Below, piece after piece: positions 1-7,807 of a DNA stretch of 64,000 nucleotides. The DNA is from Bacteroides acidifaciens. GTDB taxonomy: Bacteria > Bacteroidota > Bacteroidia > Bacteroidales > Bacteroidaceae. Under the pieces are notes generated by a model. That model saw only the letters and a list, made by a program, of their open reading frames with translations, was not told the DNA's origin and did not search any database. Position numbers and translations under genes: made by a program. Each line of letters starts with the position of its first letter. Positions within the stretch are counted from its first letter, which is position 1. Where the stretch lies: assembly GCF_903181435.1 (NCBI RefSeq), contig NZ_CAEUHO010000001.1, forward strand, positions 1,116,001 to 1,180,000, read 5' to 3'.

Positions 1-360
1 ATGATGCGTACGCCGAATACTTACGGCTATTTTACGGCAACTTATACCCCGATAAAACCATTATCTATCGCTCTTTCCGGTACCTATACTGGTTCGATGC
101 TTGTTCCTCACGAACCTGTTCCGGGATTCCTTGAAAATCCGATAACGGTGAATACGAAAGACTTTTTCGATATCGGTCTGAAAGCTGCCTATGATTTCAA
201 ACTCTATAAGTCGGTGAACTTGCAGGTAAACGCCGGAATACAGAATATCTTCAATGCTTATCAGAATGACTTCGATAAGGGACCCGACCGTGATTCGGGC
301 TATATTTACGGTCCTTCGTTGCCACGAAGTTTCTTTGCCGGAGTGAAGATTAGTTATTGA
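1..360 (+). CDS. TonB-dependent receptor, C-terminal fragment (cut by window edge)
   Basis: The reading frame is open from base 1 and ends at a TGA at 358-360, so the true start lies outside the window. The 119 visible residues alternate polar and hydrophobic residues as in outer-membrane beta strands, contain the phrase VNLQVNAGIQNIFNAYQ (typical of the last strands of TonB-dependent receptors, where an N-I-F-N/D motif recurs) and end in GVKISY, with the terminal aromatic residue expected of outer-membrane barrels. Expected role: energy-dependent uptake of a metal chelate, vitamin or glycan across the outer membrane; the substrate cannot be told from this piece. A hairpin terminator follows at once. 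Family call is firm, subfamily is not. Confidence 0.85.
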   Translation: MMRTPNTYGYFTATYTPIKPLSIALSGTYTGSMLVPHEPVPGFLENPITVNTKDFFDIGLKAAYDFKLYKSVNLQVNAGIQNIFNAYQNDFDKGPDRDSGYIYGPSLPRSFFAGVKISY

Positions 361-374
361 CGATTGTAACCTAT

Positions 375-408
375 AGTGGTGATGGGTTGTATACAACCTG
401 TCACCACT
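375..408 (+). terminator. Intrinsic terminator after the TonB receptor
   Basis: Imperfect dyad with arms of about 15 bases (AGTGGTGA.. and ..TCACCACT) around TATA, followed by a T run. It lies 15 bases after the receptor stop and would also face the convergent CDF gene. Confidence 0.7.
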
Positions 409-482
409 TTTTAAATATAATGAAGTCTTAAAGAACTGGAGATAATAGATGCAAGTATAAAGTATCTTTTTTTAGGACTGAA

Positions 483-1397
483 TCATACCATATCCTTGTC
501 TACCCCGAATTTTTCATCCGTCTGACACTCTCCGGCAGGTTCCACATGCACCAGAATATCATAGACATTATCTATCGAGCTTTCAATGCTTTTCTCCACT
601 GCCCCGGCAATCTCGTGCGCCTGTGTAATTGTTATCTGCGGATTCACCTCTATATCGAGCGTAATTATATACCGGTTCCCTATCATTCTTGACCTGACCC
701 GGTGCGGATTGCTTGCCCCCGGTACTTTCTCGACAGCTTCGAATATCTTATTATACACATTGACATCCTTCACGCCATCCATGAGTTCCACATTCGAGTC
801 AAGGAAAATGCCGATGGACGACTTGATGATAAAGAGGCTGATTATCAGTCCCGTTATCGAATCGAGTATCGGCAATTTGAATATAAAAGTAAAAATCAGA
901 CCAAATAAAACTCCCGCCGAGATAACGACATCATTACGCATATTTATCGCATTTGCCGTCAGCATGGAGCTGTCTATTTTCTTTCCTTGTTTGTATTGGT
1001 ATGATGCCAGCAGCAGTTTCCCTACAATGGAGAATATAGTCACATAAATAGCGATAGCCGATGGGATTTCTTTCACTTCATCCGAAAAGATGCTTGTGAC
1101 GGATGACAGTAGCATTTGCATGCCGGCATAAAATATCATAAGTGACAGAATTTTGGTCGCGATGCTTTCCGCTTTCTCATAACCGAACACGTATTTTTTT
1201 GAAGGCGGGCGGCTGATGACCCGTGCCGTGAAAATCATGACGACAGAGATAATGACGTCCGTCGCCGAGTCGATACCATCGCCGAGTACCGCCAGACTTC
1301 CGGCTAACAAACCGATAATGATTTTTGATGCAGACAGGATTGCATTGCCTATGGTGCTAATCCATGAGGTTTTGATTAAGATATTCTCTCTTGACAT
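483..1397 (-). CDS. Cation diffusion facilitator (CDF) transporter, probable Mn/Fe type
   Basis: 304 residues, usual CDF length: six hydrophobic segments in the first 200 residues and a cytoplasmic ferredoxin-like domain at about 205-290 (RYIITLDIEVNPQITITQAHEIA). It should export a divalent cation from the cytoplasm by proton antiport. The transport-site motif in helix 2 is D43-x3-D47 (GDGIDSATD). In helix 5 the usual H-x3-D of zinc CDFs is N152-x3-D156 (NMRND). An all-oxygen D/D/N/D site is known from manganese-type CDFs such as MntE, so I infer Mn or Fe rather than Zn. The start is an ATG. It is convergent with the receptor and divergent from the hexosaminidase, so probably transcribed alone. 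Confidence 0.9.
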   Translation of the reverse strand: MSRENILIKTSWISTIGNAILSASKIIIGLLAGSLAVLGDGIDSATDVIISVVMIFTARVISRPPSKKYVFGYEKAESIATKILSLMIFYAGMQMLLSSVTSIFSDEVKEIPSAIAIYVTIFSIVGKLLLASYQYKQGKKIDSSMLTANAINMRNDVVISAGVLFGLIFTFIFKLPILDSITGLIISLFIIKSSIGIFLDSNVELMDGVKDVNVYNKIFEAVEKVPGASNPHRVRSRMIGNRYIITLDIEVNPQITITQAHEIAGAVEKSIESSIDNVYDILVHVEPAGECQTDEKFGVDKDMV

Positions 1398-1582
1398 TTA
1401 AGCAGGTCTTTATCCTTAATTTGTAGTGATAATTGGGTTCAAAGATAATCATTTATAGCAATTTGTGAATCCGAGACGCAAAAAAGTTTTCATTACCTTT
1501 TAGTAGTTTGCCTGTTTTAGTTGTATTATATATAGATAGTCAATTAAAAACAGGACAAATCATTTATTAAATAGTTAACCTC

Positions 1583-3889
1583 ATGTTCAAACAACTAAGT
1601 ACCTCTTTGCTGATTGTATCAGCTTGTGTATTTTCTGCTTGCACGTCTGTTGTCAAGCAGGAAGTTGCAATTTTACCTACCCCCGTAAGTCTGACTGAGC
1701 AGTCGGGCGCCTTTGTTTTTAAGGATGAAATGAAGATAGGGGTGTCCGACCAGTCCCTCTTTCCGGCAGTCGGCTACCTGCAAGAGATTCTTCGGAACGT
1801 AGTGTCATCTTCTGTCGAAGTCACTGCTGATAAAAATCAGGTAGATGTCTATTTCCAGTTGGGGAATACTGGCGGGAACCCCGGTTCTTACAAACTTCAG
1901 TCTACACCGGAATTTATCCGGGTGGAAGCCAACGATTATTCGGGCATTATTTCCGCTGTTACCACTATCCGTCAGTTGCTTCCCGCCGAAATAGAAATGC
2001 AGGGTACGAAGCGTACTTACTCCATTCCTGCTGTACAGATAGAAGACGCTCCCCGTTTTGAGTGGCGCGGATTTATGCTGGACGCTTCCCGTCACTTTTG
2101 GAATAAAGAAGAAGTGAAGCACGTGTTGGATTTGATGTCTCTGTACAAATTGAACAAATTCCACTGGCATCTCACCGATGACCAGGGTTGGCGCATAGAG
2201 ATTGAGAAATATCCGCTGCTGACAGAAAAGGGGGCATGGAGACAATTCAACAATCACGACCGTACTTGTATGGCGCGTGCGGCAGAGGAAGACAATACGG
2301 ACTTCCTGATTCCTGAGGACAAACTACGGATTGTGGAAGGCGACACGTTGTATGGAGGTTATTATACGCACGATGATGTAAAAGAAATAGTGGCTTATGC
2401 CGCACAGAGAGGGATTGATGTGATACCCGAGATTGATATGCCGGGACATTTTCTGGCAGCTATCAGCCAGTATCCGGATTTAGCTTGCGACGGCTTGGTT
2501 GGTTGGGGAGAGACATTCTCTTCTCCCATCTGTCCGGGCAAAGATGCGACTTTAGAATTCTGCCGGAATGTCTTCAAGGAAGTTTTTGAACTTTTCCCTT
2601 ATGAGTATGTGCATATGGGTGGAGACGAAGTGGAAAAGAATAACTGGAAGAAATGCCCCCGTTGCCAAAAACGTATCCGTACGGAGAAATTGGGTTCGGT
2701 GGAAGAGCTTCAGGCATGGTTTGTACGTGATATGGAGAAATTCTTCCATGCCAACGGAAAGAAACTCGTAGGTTGGGATGAAGTAGTGAAGGACGGATTA
2801 TCTTCAGACGCTACTATTATGTGGTGGAGAAGTTGGGCGAAAGATGCACTGCCCACGGCAACAACGCAACAGCAAAAAGTGATAGCCTGTCCGAACGATT
2901 TTTTTTACTTCGACTATGCCCAAGACCAGAACTCAGTAAAGAAGATATTAGCATTCGACCCGTATGCAGACGACAGCCTGTCATCGGAACAGAAAGAATA
3001 TATCTGGGGTGTACAGGCGAATCTTTGGGCGGAATGGATTCCGACAATGAAGCGCATCGAATACATGATTGTTCCCCGCATGATAGCATTGAGTGAAATA
3101 GCCTGGGCTGAGCCGGTAGCCAAACCGGAACTTGATGAGTTCTACCGTCAGCTTGTTCCGCAATTCAAGCGTATGGATGTAATGGGAGTGAACTACCGTA
3201 TTCCCGATTTGCAGGGATTCTACAAGGTGAACGCGTTTATAGATGATGCTACGGTGAATCTGACTTGTCCGCTGCCGGACACTGAAATCCGCTATACAAC
3301 GGATGGAAGCATGCCTAACAAGCAATCGTCTCTTTATGATGGCGCCCTGAAAATAAAGGAGACAACGGACTTTACTTTCCGTACTTTCCGCAAGGATGGT
3401 TCTCCTTCGGACGTGGTACGTACAAAATATGTCAAAGCCCCTTATGCGGAAGCTGCAACAACTCCGGCTTCTTTGCAACCCGGACTGAAAGCCGTATGGC
3501 ACGACTTCCGCGGAAATCTCTGTGCGGATATTGACGCTGCTCCCATAAAGGAAGAGTACGTCATAGAATCCGTATCTATCCCCGAAGGAGTGAAGGGCGA
3601 CATTGGTCTGGTACTGACCGGCTATCTGGAAGTTCCTGCCGACGGCATTTATACATTTGCCCTTCTCTCGGACGACGGCAGCACGTTGAAACTTGACGGT
3701 GAATTGCTGGGAGATAACGACGGCGCACATTCTCCGGTAGAGATTATCGTGCAGAAAGCATTGAAAGCCGGATTGCATCCGATGGAAGTACGTTATTTCG
3801 ATTGTAATGGCGGTGTGCTGCAAATGGAATTGGTAAATGATAAAGGTGAAAAGACTGTTCTTCCGAAAGAATGGTTGAAACATGAATAA
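1583..3889 (+). CDS. Beta-N-acetylhexosaminidase, GH20, lipoprotein with C-terminal PA14-like domain
   Basis: 768 residues. The N-terminus is a lipoprotein signal with lipobox FSAC (Cys20), placing the enzyme on a membrane surface. Order: GH20 N-terminal domain (about 30-150), GH20 TIM barrel (about 155-510) with FHWHLTDDQGWR and the catalytic pair Asp348-Glu349 in HMGGDE (Glu is the acid/base, Asp polarises the substrate N-acetyl group), a chitobiase-type C-terminal domain (about 540-610, with the phrase IRYTTDGSMPN), and a PA14-like beta domain (about 635-765, with FALLSDDGSTLKLDG). It should remove terminal GlcNAc/GalNAc from host or dietary glycans. It has its own terminator and no co-transcribed neighbour. 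Substrate linkage cannot be read from sequence. Confidence 0.93.
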   Translation: MFKQLSTSLLIVSACVFSACTSVVKQEVAILPTPVSLTEQSGAFVFKDEMKIGVSDQSLFPAVGYLQEILRNVVSSSVEVTADKNQVDVYFQLGNTGGNPGSYKLQSTPEFIRVEANDYSGIISAVTTIRQLLPAEIEMQGTKRTYSIPAVQIEDAPRFEWRGFMLDASRHFWNKEEVKHVLDLMSLYKLNKFHWHLTDDQGWRIEIEKYPLLTEKGAWRQFNNHDRTCMARAAEEDNTDFLIPEDKLRIVEGDTLYGGYYTHDDVKEIVAYAAQRGIDVIPEIDMPGHFLAAISQYPDLACDGLVGWGETFSSPICPGKDATLEFCRNVFKEVFELFPYEYVHMGGDEVEKNNWKKCPRCQKRIRTEKLGSVEELQAWFVRDMEKFFHANGKKLVGWDEVVKDGLSSDATIMWWRSWAKDALPTATTQQQKVIACPNDFFYFDYAQDQNSVKKILAFDPYADDSLSSEQKEYIWGVQANLWAEWIPTMKRIEYMIVPRMIALSEIAWAEPVAKPELDEFYRQLVPQFKRMDVMGVNYRIPDLQGFYKVNAFIDDATVNLTCPLPDTEIRYTTDGSMPNKQSSLYDGALKIKETTDFTFRTFRKDGSPSDVVRTKYVKAPYAEAATTPASLQPGLKAVWHDFRGNLCADIDAAPIKEEYVIESVSIPEGVKGDIGLVLTGYLEVPADGIYTFALLSDDGSTLKLDGELLGDNDGAHSPVEIIVQKALKAGLHPMEVRYFDCNGGVLQMELVNDKGEKTVLPKEWLKHE

Positions 3890-3956
3890 AAAATGTTCTC
3901 TAATAATCAGTTTTCATTAGTAATGTAATATTTAGGTCAAGTTTAGGTTAGGTCAG

Positions 3957-3990
3957 AAGCGGGTGAAAGTAGTGATACTTTTATCCGCTT
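3957..3990 (+). terminator. Intrinsic terminator after the GH20 gene
   Basis: 15-base arms (AAGCGGGTGAAAGTA and TACTTTTATCCGCTT, pairing through two G-U wobbles) with a 4-base loop, 67 bases after the GH20 stop and followed by TGTTGT. Confidence 0.7.
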
Positions 3991-4256
3991 TGTTGTATGC
4001 CCACACCAGACAATACGCTTCTCGAAGAAGGTAAGAGATTTCAATAAGAGACATCCCGGTTTATTGGATAAAGTCTTCTTTTTTATGTAATGTCGCAAAG
4101 ATAGGGTGTCCTTTATAAATAGGAAATCCCCATTTGTAATGGAATAAATGTCTCATTCTCATTATAAATGGGGATATATAAAATAAGAAGTTTACTTTAA
4201 CTTTGCTAAAAGTTGGGATTAATAACTGTAAATCTTCGCTTTTATAGGGGATGTTT
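3991..4256. other. Gene-free stretch between convergent genes; one strong hairpin
   Basis: No coding frame stands out. A perfect 10-base inverted repeat (ATCCCCATTT at 4126-4135, AAATGGGGAT at 4166-4175) extends inward through GTAATG/CATTAT and probably ends the transformylase transcript on the minus strand. An isolated minus-strand TATCTTTG (-7 type) at 4096-4103 has no good -33 partner and no product I can identify. Confidence 0.5.
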
Positions 4257-5432
4257 TTAATGGTGGAACAAGCGGATACCCGTAAATGCCATTGCCATAT
4301 TATACTTGTCGCAAGTGCTGATAACATGGTCGTCACGTACAGAACCGCCCGGTTGTGCAATGTAGCTGACCCCGCTCTTATGTGCTCTTTCGATATTATC
4401 TCCAAACGGGAAGAAAGCATCCGAACCTAAGGATACTCCTGTCATGGTGTCCAGCCAAGCGCGTTTTTCTTCGCGGGTCAGTACTTCCGGCTTTTCAGTG
4501 AAGAACTGTTGCCAAACGCCGTCTGCCAATACATCTTCGTGGTCTTCTGAAATATATACGTCGATGGTATTGTCGCGGTCGGCACGGCGAATCTTCTCAA
4601 TCCACGGCAGATTCATCACCTTCGGGTGCTGGCGTAAATACCATATATCAGCTTTGTTGCCTGCCAGGCGCGTACAGTGAATGCGGGATTGTTGACCTGC
4701 ACCGATACCAATCGCCTGTCCGTCCTTTGCATAACATACAGAGTTGGATTGTGTATATTTCAAAGTGATTAGGGCAATAATCAAATCACGTTTTGCGTCA
4801 GCCGGAATTTCTTTGTTGGCTGTGGGCATCTCTTTCAAAAGGCTTTCGTCAATTTTCAGTTCGTTTCTACCTTGTTCGAAAGTCACGCCGAACACATCTT
4901 TGTGTTCGATAGGAGCCGGACGATAAGCAGGGTCTATCTTTATTACATTATATGTACCTTTTCTTTTATTTCTCAGGATTTCCAAAGCTTCGGGAGTATA
5001 ATCCGGTGCAATAACGCCATCGGACACTTCACGATTAATGATGCGTGCTGTCTCTTCGTCGCAAGTATCGGATAATGCGATAAAATCTCCATAAGACGAC
5101 ATGCGGTCTGCGCCGCGTGCACGTGCATATGCTGTTGCCAGCGGTGACAGTTTTACGTCATCTACAAAATAAATCTTTTTCAGCGTATCGCTCATCTCCA
5201 CTGCGACGGCGGCACCCGCCGGGCTGACATGTTTAAAGGAAGCGGCAGCCGGTAGTCCGGTAGCTTCTTTCAGTTCCTTTACTAATTGCCAACTGTTGAA
5301 CGCATCCAGCAGATTGATGTAACCGGGGCGTCCGTTCAGAACTTCGATGGGGAGTTCACCTTCTTTCATAAAAATACGGGCAGGCTTTTGATTAGGGTTG
5401 CAGCCGTATTTCAATTCGAGTTCGTTTGCCAT
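4257..5432 (-). CDS. AICAR transformylase lacking the IMP cyclohydrolase domain (purH-like)
   Basis: 391 residues. Transfers a formyl group from 10-formyl-THF to AICAR in the penultimate step of IMP synthesis. The motif SFKHVSPAGAAV places the catalytic pair at Lys67-His68. The blocks ARARGADRMSSYGDF, YTQSNSVCYAKDGQ, IGIGAGQQSRIHCTRLAG and the terminal RLFHH match, as I remember it, the transformylase half of animal ATIC much more closely than the E. coli PurH type. The N-terminal MGS-like cyclohydrolase domain of bifunctional PurH is absent, and the protein begins at the transformylase boundary with a good ATG, so it is a stand-alone enzyme rather than a truncation. IMP cyclohydrolase must come from elsewhere in the genome. 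Divergent from the hemerythrin gene. Confidence 0.88.
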   Translation of the reverse strand: MANELELKYGCNPNQKPARIFMKEGELPIEVLNGRPGYINLLDAFNSWQLVKELKEATGLPAAASFKHVSPAGAAVAVEMSDTLKKIYFVDDVKLSPLATAYARARGADRMSSYGDFIALSDTCDEETARIINREVSDGVIAPDYTPEALEILRNKRKGTYNVIKIDPAYRPAPIEHKDVFGVTFEQGRNELKIDESLLKEMPTANKEIPADAKRDLIIALITLKYTQSNSVCYAKDGQAIGIGAGQQSRIHCTRLAGNKADIWYLRQHPKVMNLPWIEKIRRADRDNTIDVYISEDHEDVLADGVWQQFFTEKPEVLTREEKRAWLDTMTGVSLGSDAFFPFGDNIERAHKSGVSYIAQPGGSVRDDHVISTCDKYNMAMAFTGIRLFHH

Positions 5433-5537
5433 TTTATTGATTATTACGAGTTATTAATTACAAATTGATAGCGACAAAATTACTAAAAAAAGACAAGCTC
5501 ACCTATACTTGTGATGTAAAATAGTAGCATGTAATTA

Positions 5538-5598
5538 GTATTTTGGGTTTTGTAATGGTTCAAAATACCTATAAATGATGATTGTATTTCAGTGAAAT
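5538..5598 (+). promoter_or_regulatory. Operator-like dyads upstream of the hemerythrin gene
   Basis: Two inverted repeats in the 206-base divergent spacer: GTATTTTG (5538-5545) with CAAAATAC (5561-5568), and the near-perfect palindrome ATTTCAGTGAAAT (5586-5598). The palindrome lies between a candidate TTG -33 element and a weak TTTCTTTG -7 element, where a bound protein would block the polymerase. No binding protein is known; the downstream LuxR-type regulator is an obvious candidate. Confidence 0.35.
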
Positions 5599-5638
5599 AT
5601 TCCGTTTCTTTGTAGCTTCTAATATAAAGTAGGTATCA

Positions 5639-6343
5639 ATGGATAATTCACAAAAATATAAATCAACTGATAAGATGATTGATCTTATCAGTGATGACTA
5701 TTCTTTATTGCAAGTGATGAGCCGTTTCGGACTATCCTTGGGTTTCGGAGATAAAACAGTAAAAGAAGTCTGTGAGCAGAACAGTGTAGACTGCCAGACG
5801 TTTCTGATTGTGGTCAATTTCATAGCAGAGGGCTTTTCCCGCCTGAATGGTGATAAAGATAATATTTCGATCCCCGGGCTGATAGACTATCTGCGGCAGG
5901 CGCATAGTTATTTTCTTGATTTTTCTCTTCCTGCTATCCGGCGTAAACTGATTGAGGCTATTGACTGCTCTCAGGATGATGTCGCTTTTCTTATTCTGAA
6001 GTTTTTTGATGAATATACGCGCGAAGTACGCAAGCATATGGATTATGAAGAGAAGACTGTTTTCAAGTATGTGGATGCGTTGATTGCAGGAAATGCTCCG
6101 AAGAATTATCAGATTAGTACATTCTCCAAACACCATGATCAGGTAGGGGAGAAGTTGACAGAACTAAAGAATATTATTATCAAATATTGTCCTGCCAAAG
6201 CCAATGAGAATCTTCTGAATGCGGCTCTTTTCGATATTTATGCCTGTGAGGCCGGCTTGGAGTCTCATTGTAAGGTGGAAGATTATATTTTTGTTCCTGC
6301 TATTCTGAATTTGGAAAGGAGAATTAGAGAAAATGAAAAATAA
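5639..6343 (+). CDS. Hemerythrin-like (HHE) cation-binding protein
   Basis: 234 residues, soluble. The C-terminal two thirds carry spaced His/acid motifs of a four-helix hemerythrin fold: H89 (RQAHSYF), H133 with E137/E138 (RKHMDYEEK), H165-H166 (SKHHDQV) and H210 followed by E214-D215 (ESHCKVED). Such sites hold a di-iron centre that binds O2 or NO or takes part in iron-sulfur repair (the YtfE/ScdA group). The first 70 residues look like a small helical domain but lack the Cys-rich signature of ScdA. The stop overlaps the start of the next gene by 11 bases, so the two are translationally coupled. Likely an oxygen or nitrosative stress sensor or protector; the exact role is inferred. Confidence 0.75.
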   Translation: MDNSQKYKSTDKMIDLISDDYSLLQVMSRFGLSLGFGDKTVKEVCEQNSVDCQTFLIVVNFIAEGFSRLNGDKDNISIPGLIDYLRQAHSYFLDFSLPAIRRKLIEAIDCSQDDVAFLILKFFDEYTREVRKHMDYEEKTVFKYVDALIAGNAPKNYQISTFSKHHDQVGEKLTELKNIIIKYCPAKANENLLNAALFDIYACEAGLESHCKVEDYIFVPAILNLERRIRENEK

Positions 6344-6941
6344 CGAGGTTGTTCGAATAGCGATTGCTGAGAACTCTGTGATTATTCGTGGTGGATTGAC
6401 CGTTGCCTTGAAACGTCTTTCCAATGTGAAGATGCAACCCATAGAATTGTTGTCCGTTGAGGCTTTGCATGATTGTGTCCGGACGCAATGCCCTGACATG
6501 CTGATTGTCAATCCGGCTTTCGGTGATTATTTCGATGTAGCTAAGTTCCGGGAAGAAACGTCCGGTAAAAGAATACGTGTAATAGCTTTGGTCACTTCTT
6601 TTGTAGATGCTTCTTTGTTGGGCAAGTACGATGAGTCTATTTCTATCTTTGACGATTTGGAAATTCTTTCCAAGAAGATTGCAGGTTTGCTGAATATGGC
6701 TTCTCAGGAAGAAACAGATAGTCAGGATGCACTCAGCCAACGGGAGAAAGAAATTGTAATTTGTGTGGTGAAAGGAATGACGAATAAGGAAATTGCAGAA
6801 AAACTGTTTTTGTCTATTCATACAGTCATCACTCACAGGAGAAATATTAGCAAAAAATTGCAAATACACAGTGCAGCCGGTCTGACTATTTATGCTATTG
6901 TAAATAAGCTGGTTACGCTGAATGATGTGAAGGATTTATAG
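6333..6941 (+). CDS. LuxR/GerE-type transcription regulator with degenerate receiver domain
   Basis: 202 residues. The C-terminus (about 132-195) is a clear GerE helix-turn-helix: LSQREKEIVICVVKGMTNKE, then the recognition-helix phrase SIHTVITHRRNISKKL. The N-terminus has the length and strand pattern of a response-regulator receiver, but the acidic pocket is EN (E13, N14) instead of DD/ED and the phospho-acceptor position is Asn60 (IVNP) where Asp is expected. It should therefore not be controlled by ordinary Asp phosphorylation. No histidine kinase is nearby. Its overlap with the hemerythrin gene suggests that protein or its ligand is the input; this is inference. Confidence 0.85.
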   Translation: MKNNEVVRIAIAENSVIIRGGLTVALKRLSNVKMQPIELLSVEALHDCVRTQCPDMLIVNPAFGDYFDVAKFREETSGKRIRVIALVTSFVDASLLGKYDESISIFDDLEILSKKIAGLLNMASQEETDSQDALSQREKEIVICVVKGMTNKEIAEKLFLSIHTVITHRRNISKKLQIHSAAGLTIYAIVNKLVTLNDVKDL

Positions 6942-6971
6942 TCTAATGAAATGTTATTAAATATAAAACCG

Positions 6972-7002
6972 TTTGCGCACACGGAAATTATTCGTACCTT
7001 TG
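6972..7002 (+). promoter_or_regulatory. Bacteroides housekeeping promoter for a small RNA
   Basis: TTTG at 6972-6975, 19-base spacer, TACCTTTG at 6995-7002: an exact match to the Bacteroides -33/-7 consensus. No protein start follows within 250 bases. Confidence 0.8.
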
Positions 7003-7008
7003 CAGCGC

Positions 7009-7265
7009 AGTTGGGAAATTGCTATTAGTTTATAAGGTAAAAGAAAATATGAAGGTATTAGATTAGACAATAAATTTAAGGTATTAAAGTTTTTAGTTCA
7101 ATAGGAAAGTTTTTAATAGAAGGTAAAAGGATAACAATAGGTAAGAAGTTTTAGGGTACAAAGAAGATTCGTTTTCAGGAAAAAGAGGTAATGAAAAGAA
7201 AAGCCTTTAAGGCTTTTCTGATGTGAGGCGGGTGGTTCCATAAAGGAATTGACTCGTTTTTTTTT
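7009..7265 (+). ncRNA. Independent small RNA of about 255 nt, possibly Bacteroidales-1/6S-like
   Basis: Bounded by a consensus promoter and a strong intrinsic terminator, with no convincing protein frame. The 5' two thirds are A/G-rich and repeat the motif AAGGTA/AGGTAA at least six times; the 3' third holds a perfect 10-base stem with a 3-base loop (7197-7219) and then the terminator hairpin. The description (Bacteroidetes promoter at one end, terminator at the other) fits the Bacteroidales-1 class, some of which have been proposed to be 6S RNA, but I cannot align it from memory; the usual neighbour of that class, the L20 gene, is not here. Confidence 0.65.
7229..7265 (+). terminator. Intrinsic terminator of the 7009 small RNA
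   Basis: Stem from CGGGT and GGTTCC pairing with GGAATT and ACTCG across the loop ATAAA (7229-7256), then nine T residues (7257-7265). Confidence 0.8.
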
Positions 7266-7325
7266 ATTCTGAAATAAACCTGAGTATACATATCTTGGTC
7301 TTGTCGGGATTATAAAATATCATTT

Positions 7326-7424
7326 AAAAACAAAATCCCGACGAAATCGCTTCGGCGGGACTCTATTTCATTTTACTTAAATGTGGCTACGTAATAAAAT
7401 TATGACTAATTAATTCAATTCTGA
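7326..7424 (-). ncRNA. Candidate antisense-strand small RNA of about 100 nt
   Basis: On the minus strand a TATCTTTG -7 element at 7430-7437, with an ATTG 20 bases upstream (7458-7461), is followed about 70 bases later by a hairpin (7336-7360: TCCCG..CGGGA outer, CGAA..TTCG inner) and a U-rich tail (TTTTGTTTTT). There is no protein frame between. The 5' arm region can also pair with GTCGGGATT at 7303-7311, giving a competing hairpin. Existence is inferred from signals only. Confidence 0.4.
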
Positions 7425-7429
7425 TACTG

Positions 7430-7461
7430 CAAAGATAGTGTGTTTCAGTATGTACTACAAT
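7430..7461 (-). promoter_or_regulatory. Probable promoter of the minus-strand small RNA
   Basis: Minus strand: ATTG, 20-base spacer, TATCTTTG. The -7 box is consensus, the -33 element partial. Confidence 0.4.
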
Positions 7462-7495
7462 CACCTATATGAGGTATATTACGTAGTTATTCTCA

Positions 7496-7749
7496 TTATT
7501 TATAGTTACTGATAGAGACTTTTTCTACTTGTTCCCGTATCTTATCCAATACTTTGATAGCTTTGTTACAATTCGATACTGCATAGAATACCCCTATACT
7601 TAGTTTAGAGAACAGCTCGATTGTTTTACTATCTTTTGCTGTTTTATGTAAGGAAAGCAAATACACTTCCGGTTTGGTTCTATATTAGCTCTTTCGAGAT
7701 TGATTGAAACTCTGTGCAAATGAAATGAGAAATCCCTTAATCTTCTCTT
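7496..7749 (-). pseudogene. Possible decayed coding remnant, about 80 codons, frameshifted
   Basis: The minus strand holds an ATG-less open stretch ending at 7496 that reads like protein (PEVYLLSLHKTAKDSKTIEL, then FSKLSIGVFYAVSN, CNKAIKVLDKIREQVEK). Just upstream, about 7670-7730, another frame reads HRVSINLERANIEPN; removing one base near 7665 joins the two. Further upstream the frame is closed by a stop in the hairpin at 7731-7784. No family recognised. It lies just downstream of asparaginase on the same strand. It could be chance open frame in AT-rich DNA. Confidence 0.3.
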
Positions 7750-7784
7750 TTACAGGAATCTGTAAGTCGAAGAAATAAGGGATT
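7731..7784 (-). terminator. Long hairpin, probable terminator of the asparaginase gene
   Basis: Perfect 9-base arms AATCCCTTA (7731-7739) and TAAGGGATT (7776-7784), with nested TCTTC/GAAGA and TACAG/CTGTA pairs giving one long rod-like hairpin, 23 bases after the asparaginase stop. The following tail is only moderately T-rich. Confidence 0.55.
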
Positions 7785-7807
7785 ATAATGAATATATTTG
7801 TATCTTA

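Noticed and set aside
1498..1540. Promoter for the GH20 gene (TTTG at 1507-1510 with TATAGATA)
   Set aside because: The -7 part lacks the TTTG end; too weak to list as a feature.
7731..7790. Short frame reading DLQIPVKEKIKGFLISFAQS on the minus strand
   Set aside because: It is the translation of the long hairpin after asparaginase; no start codon or family.
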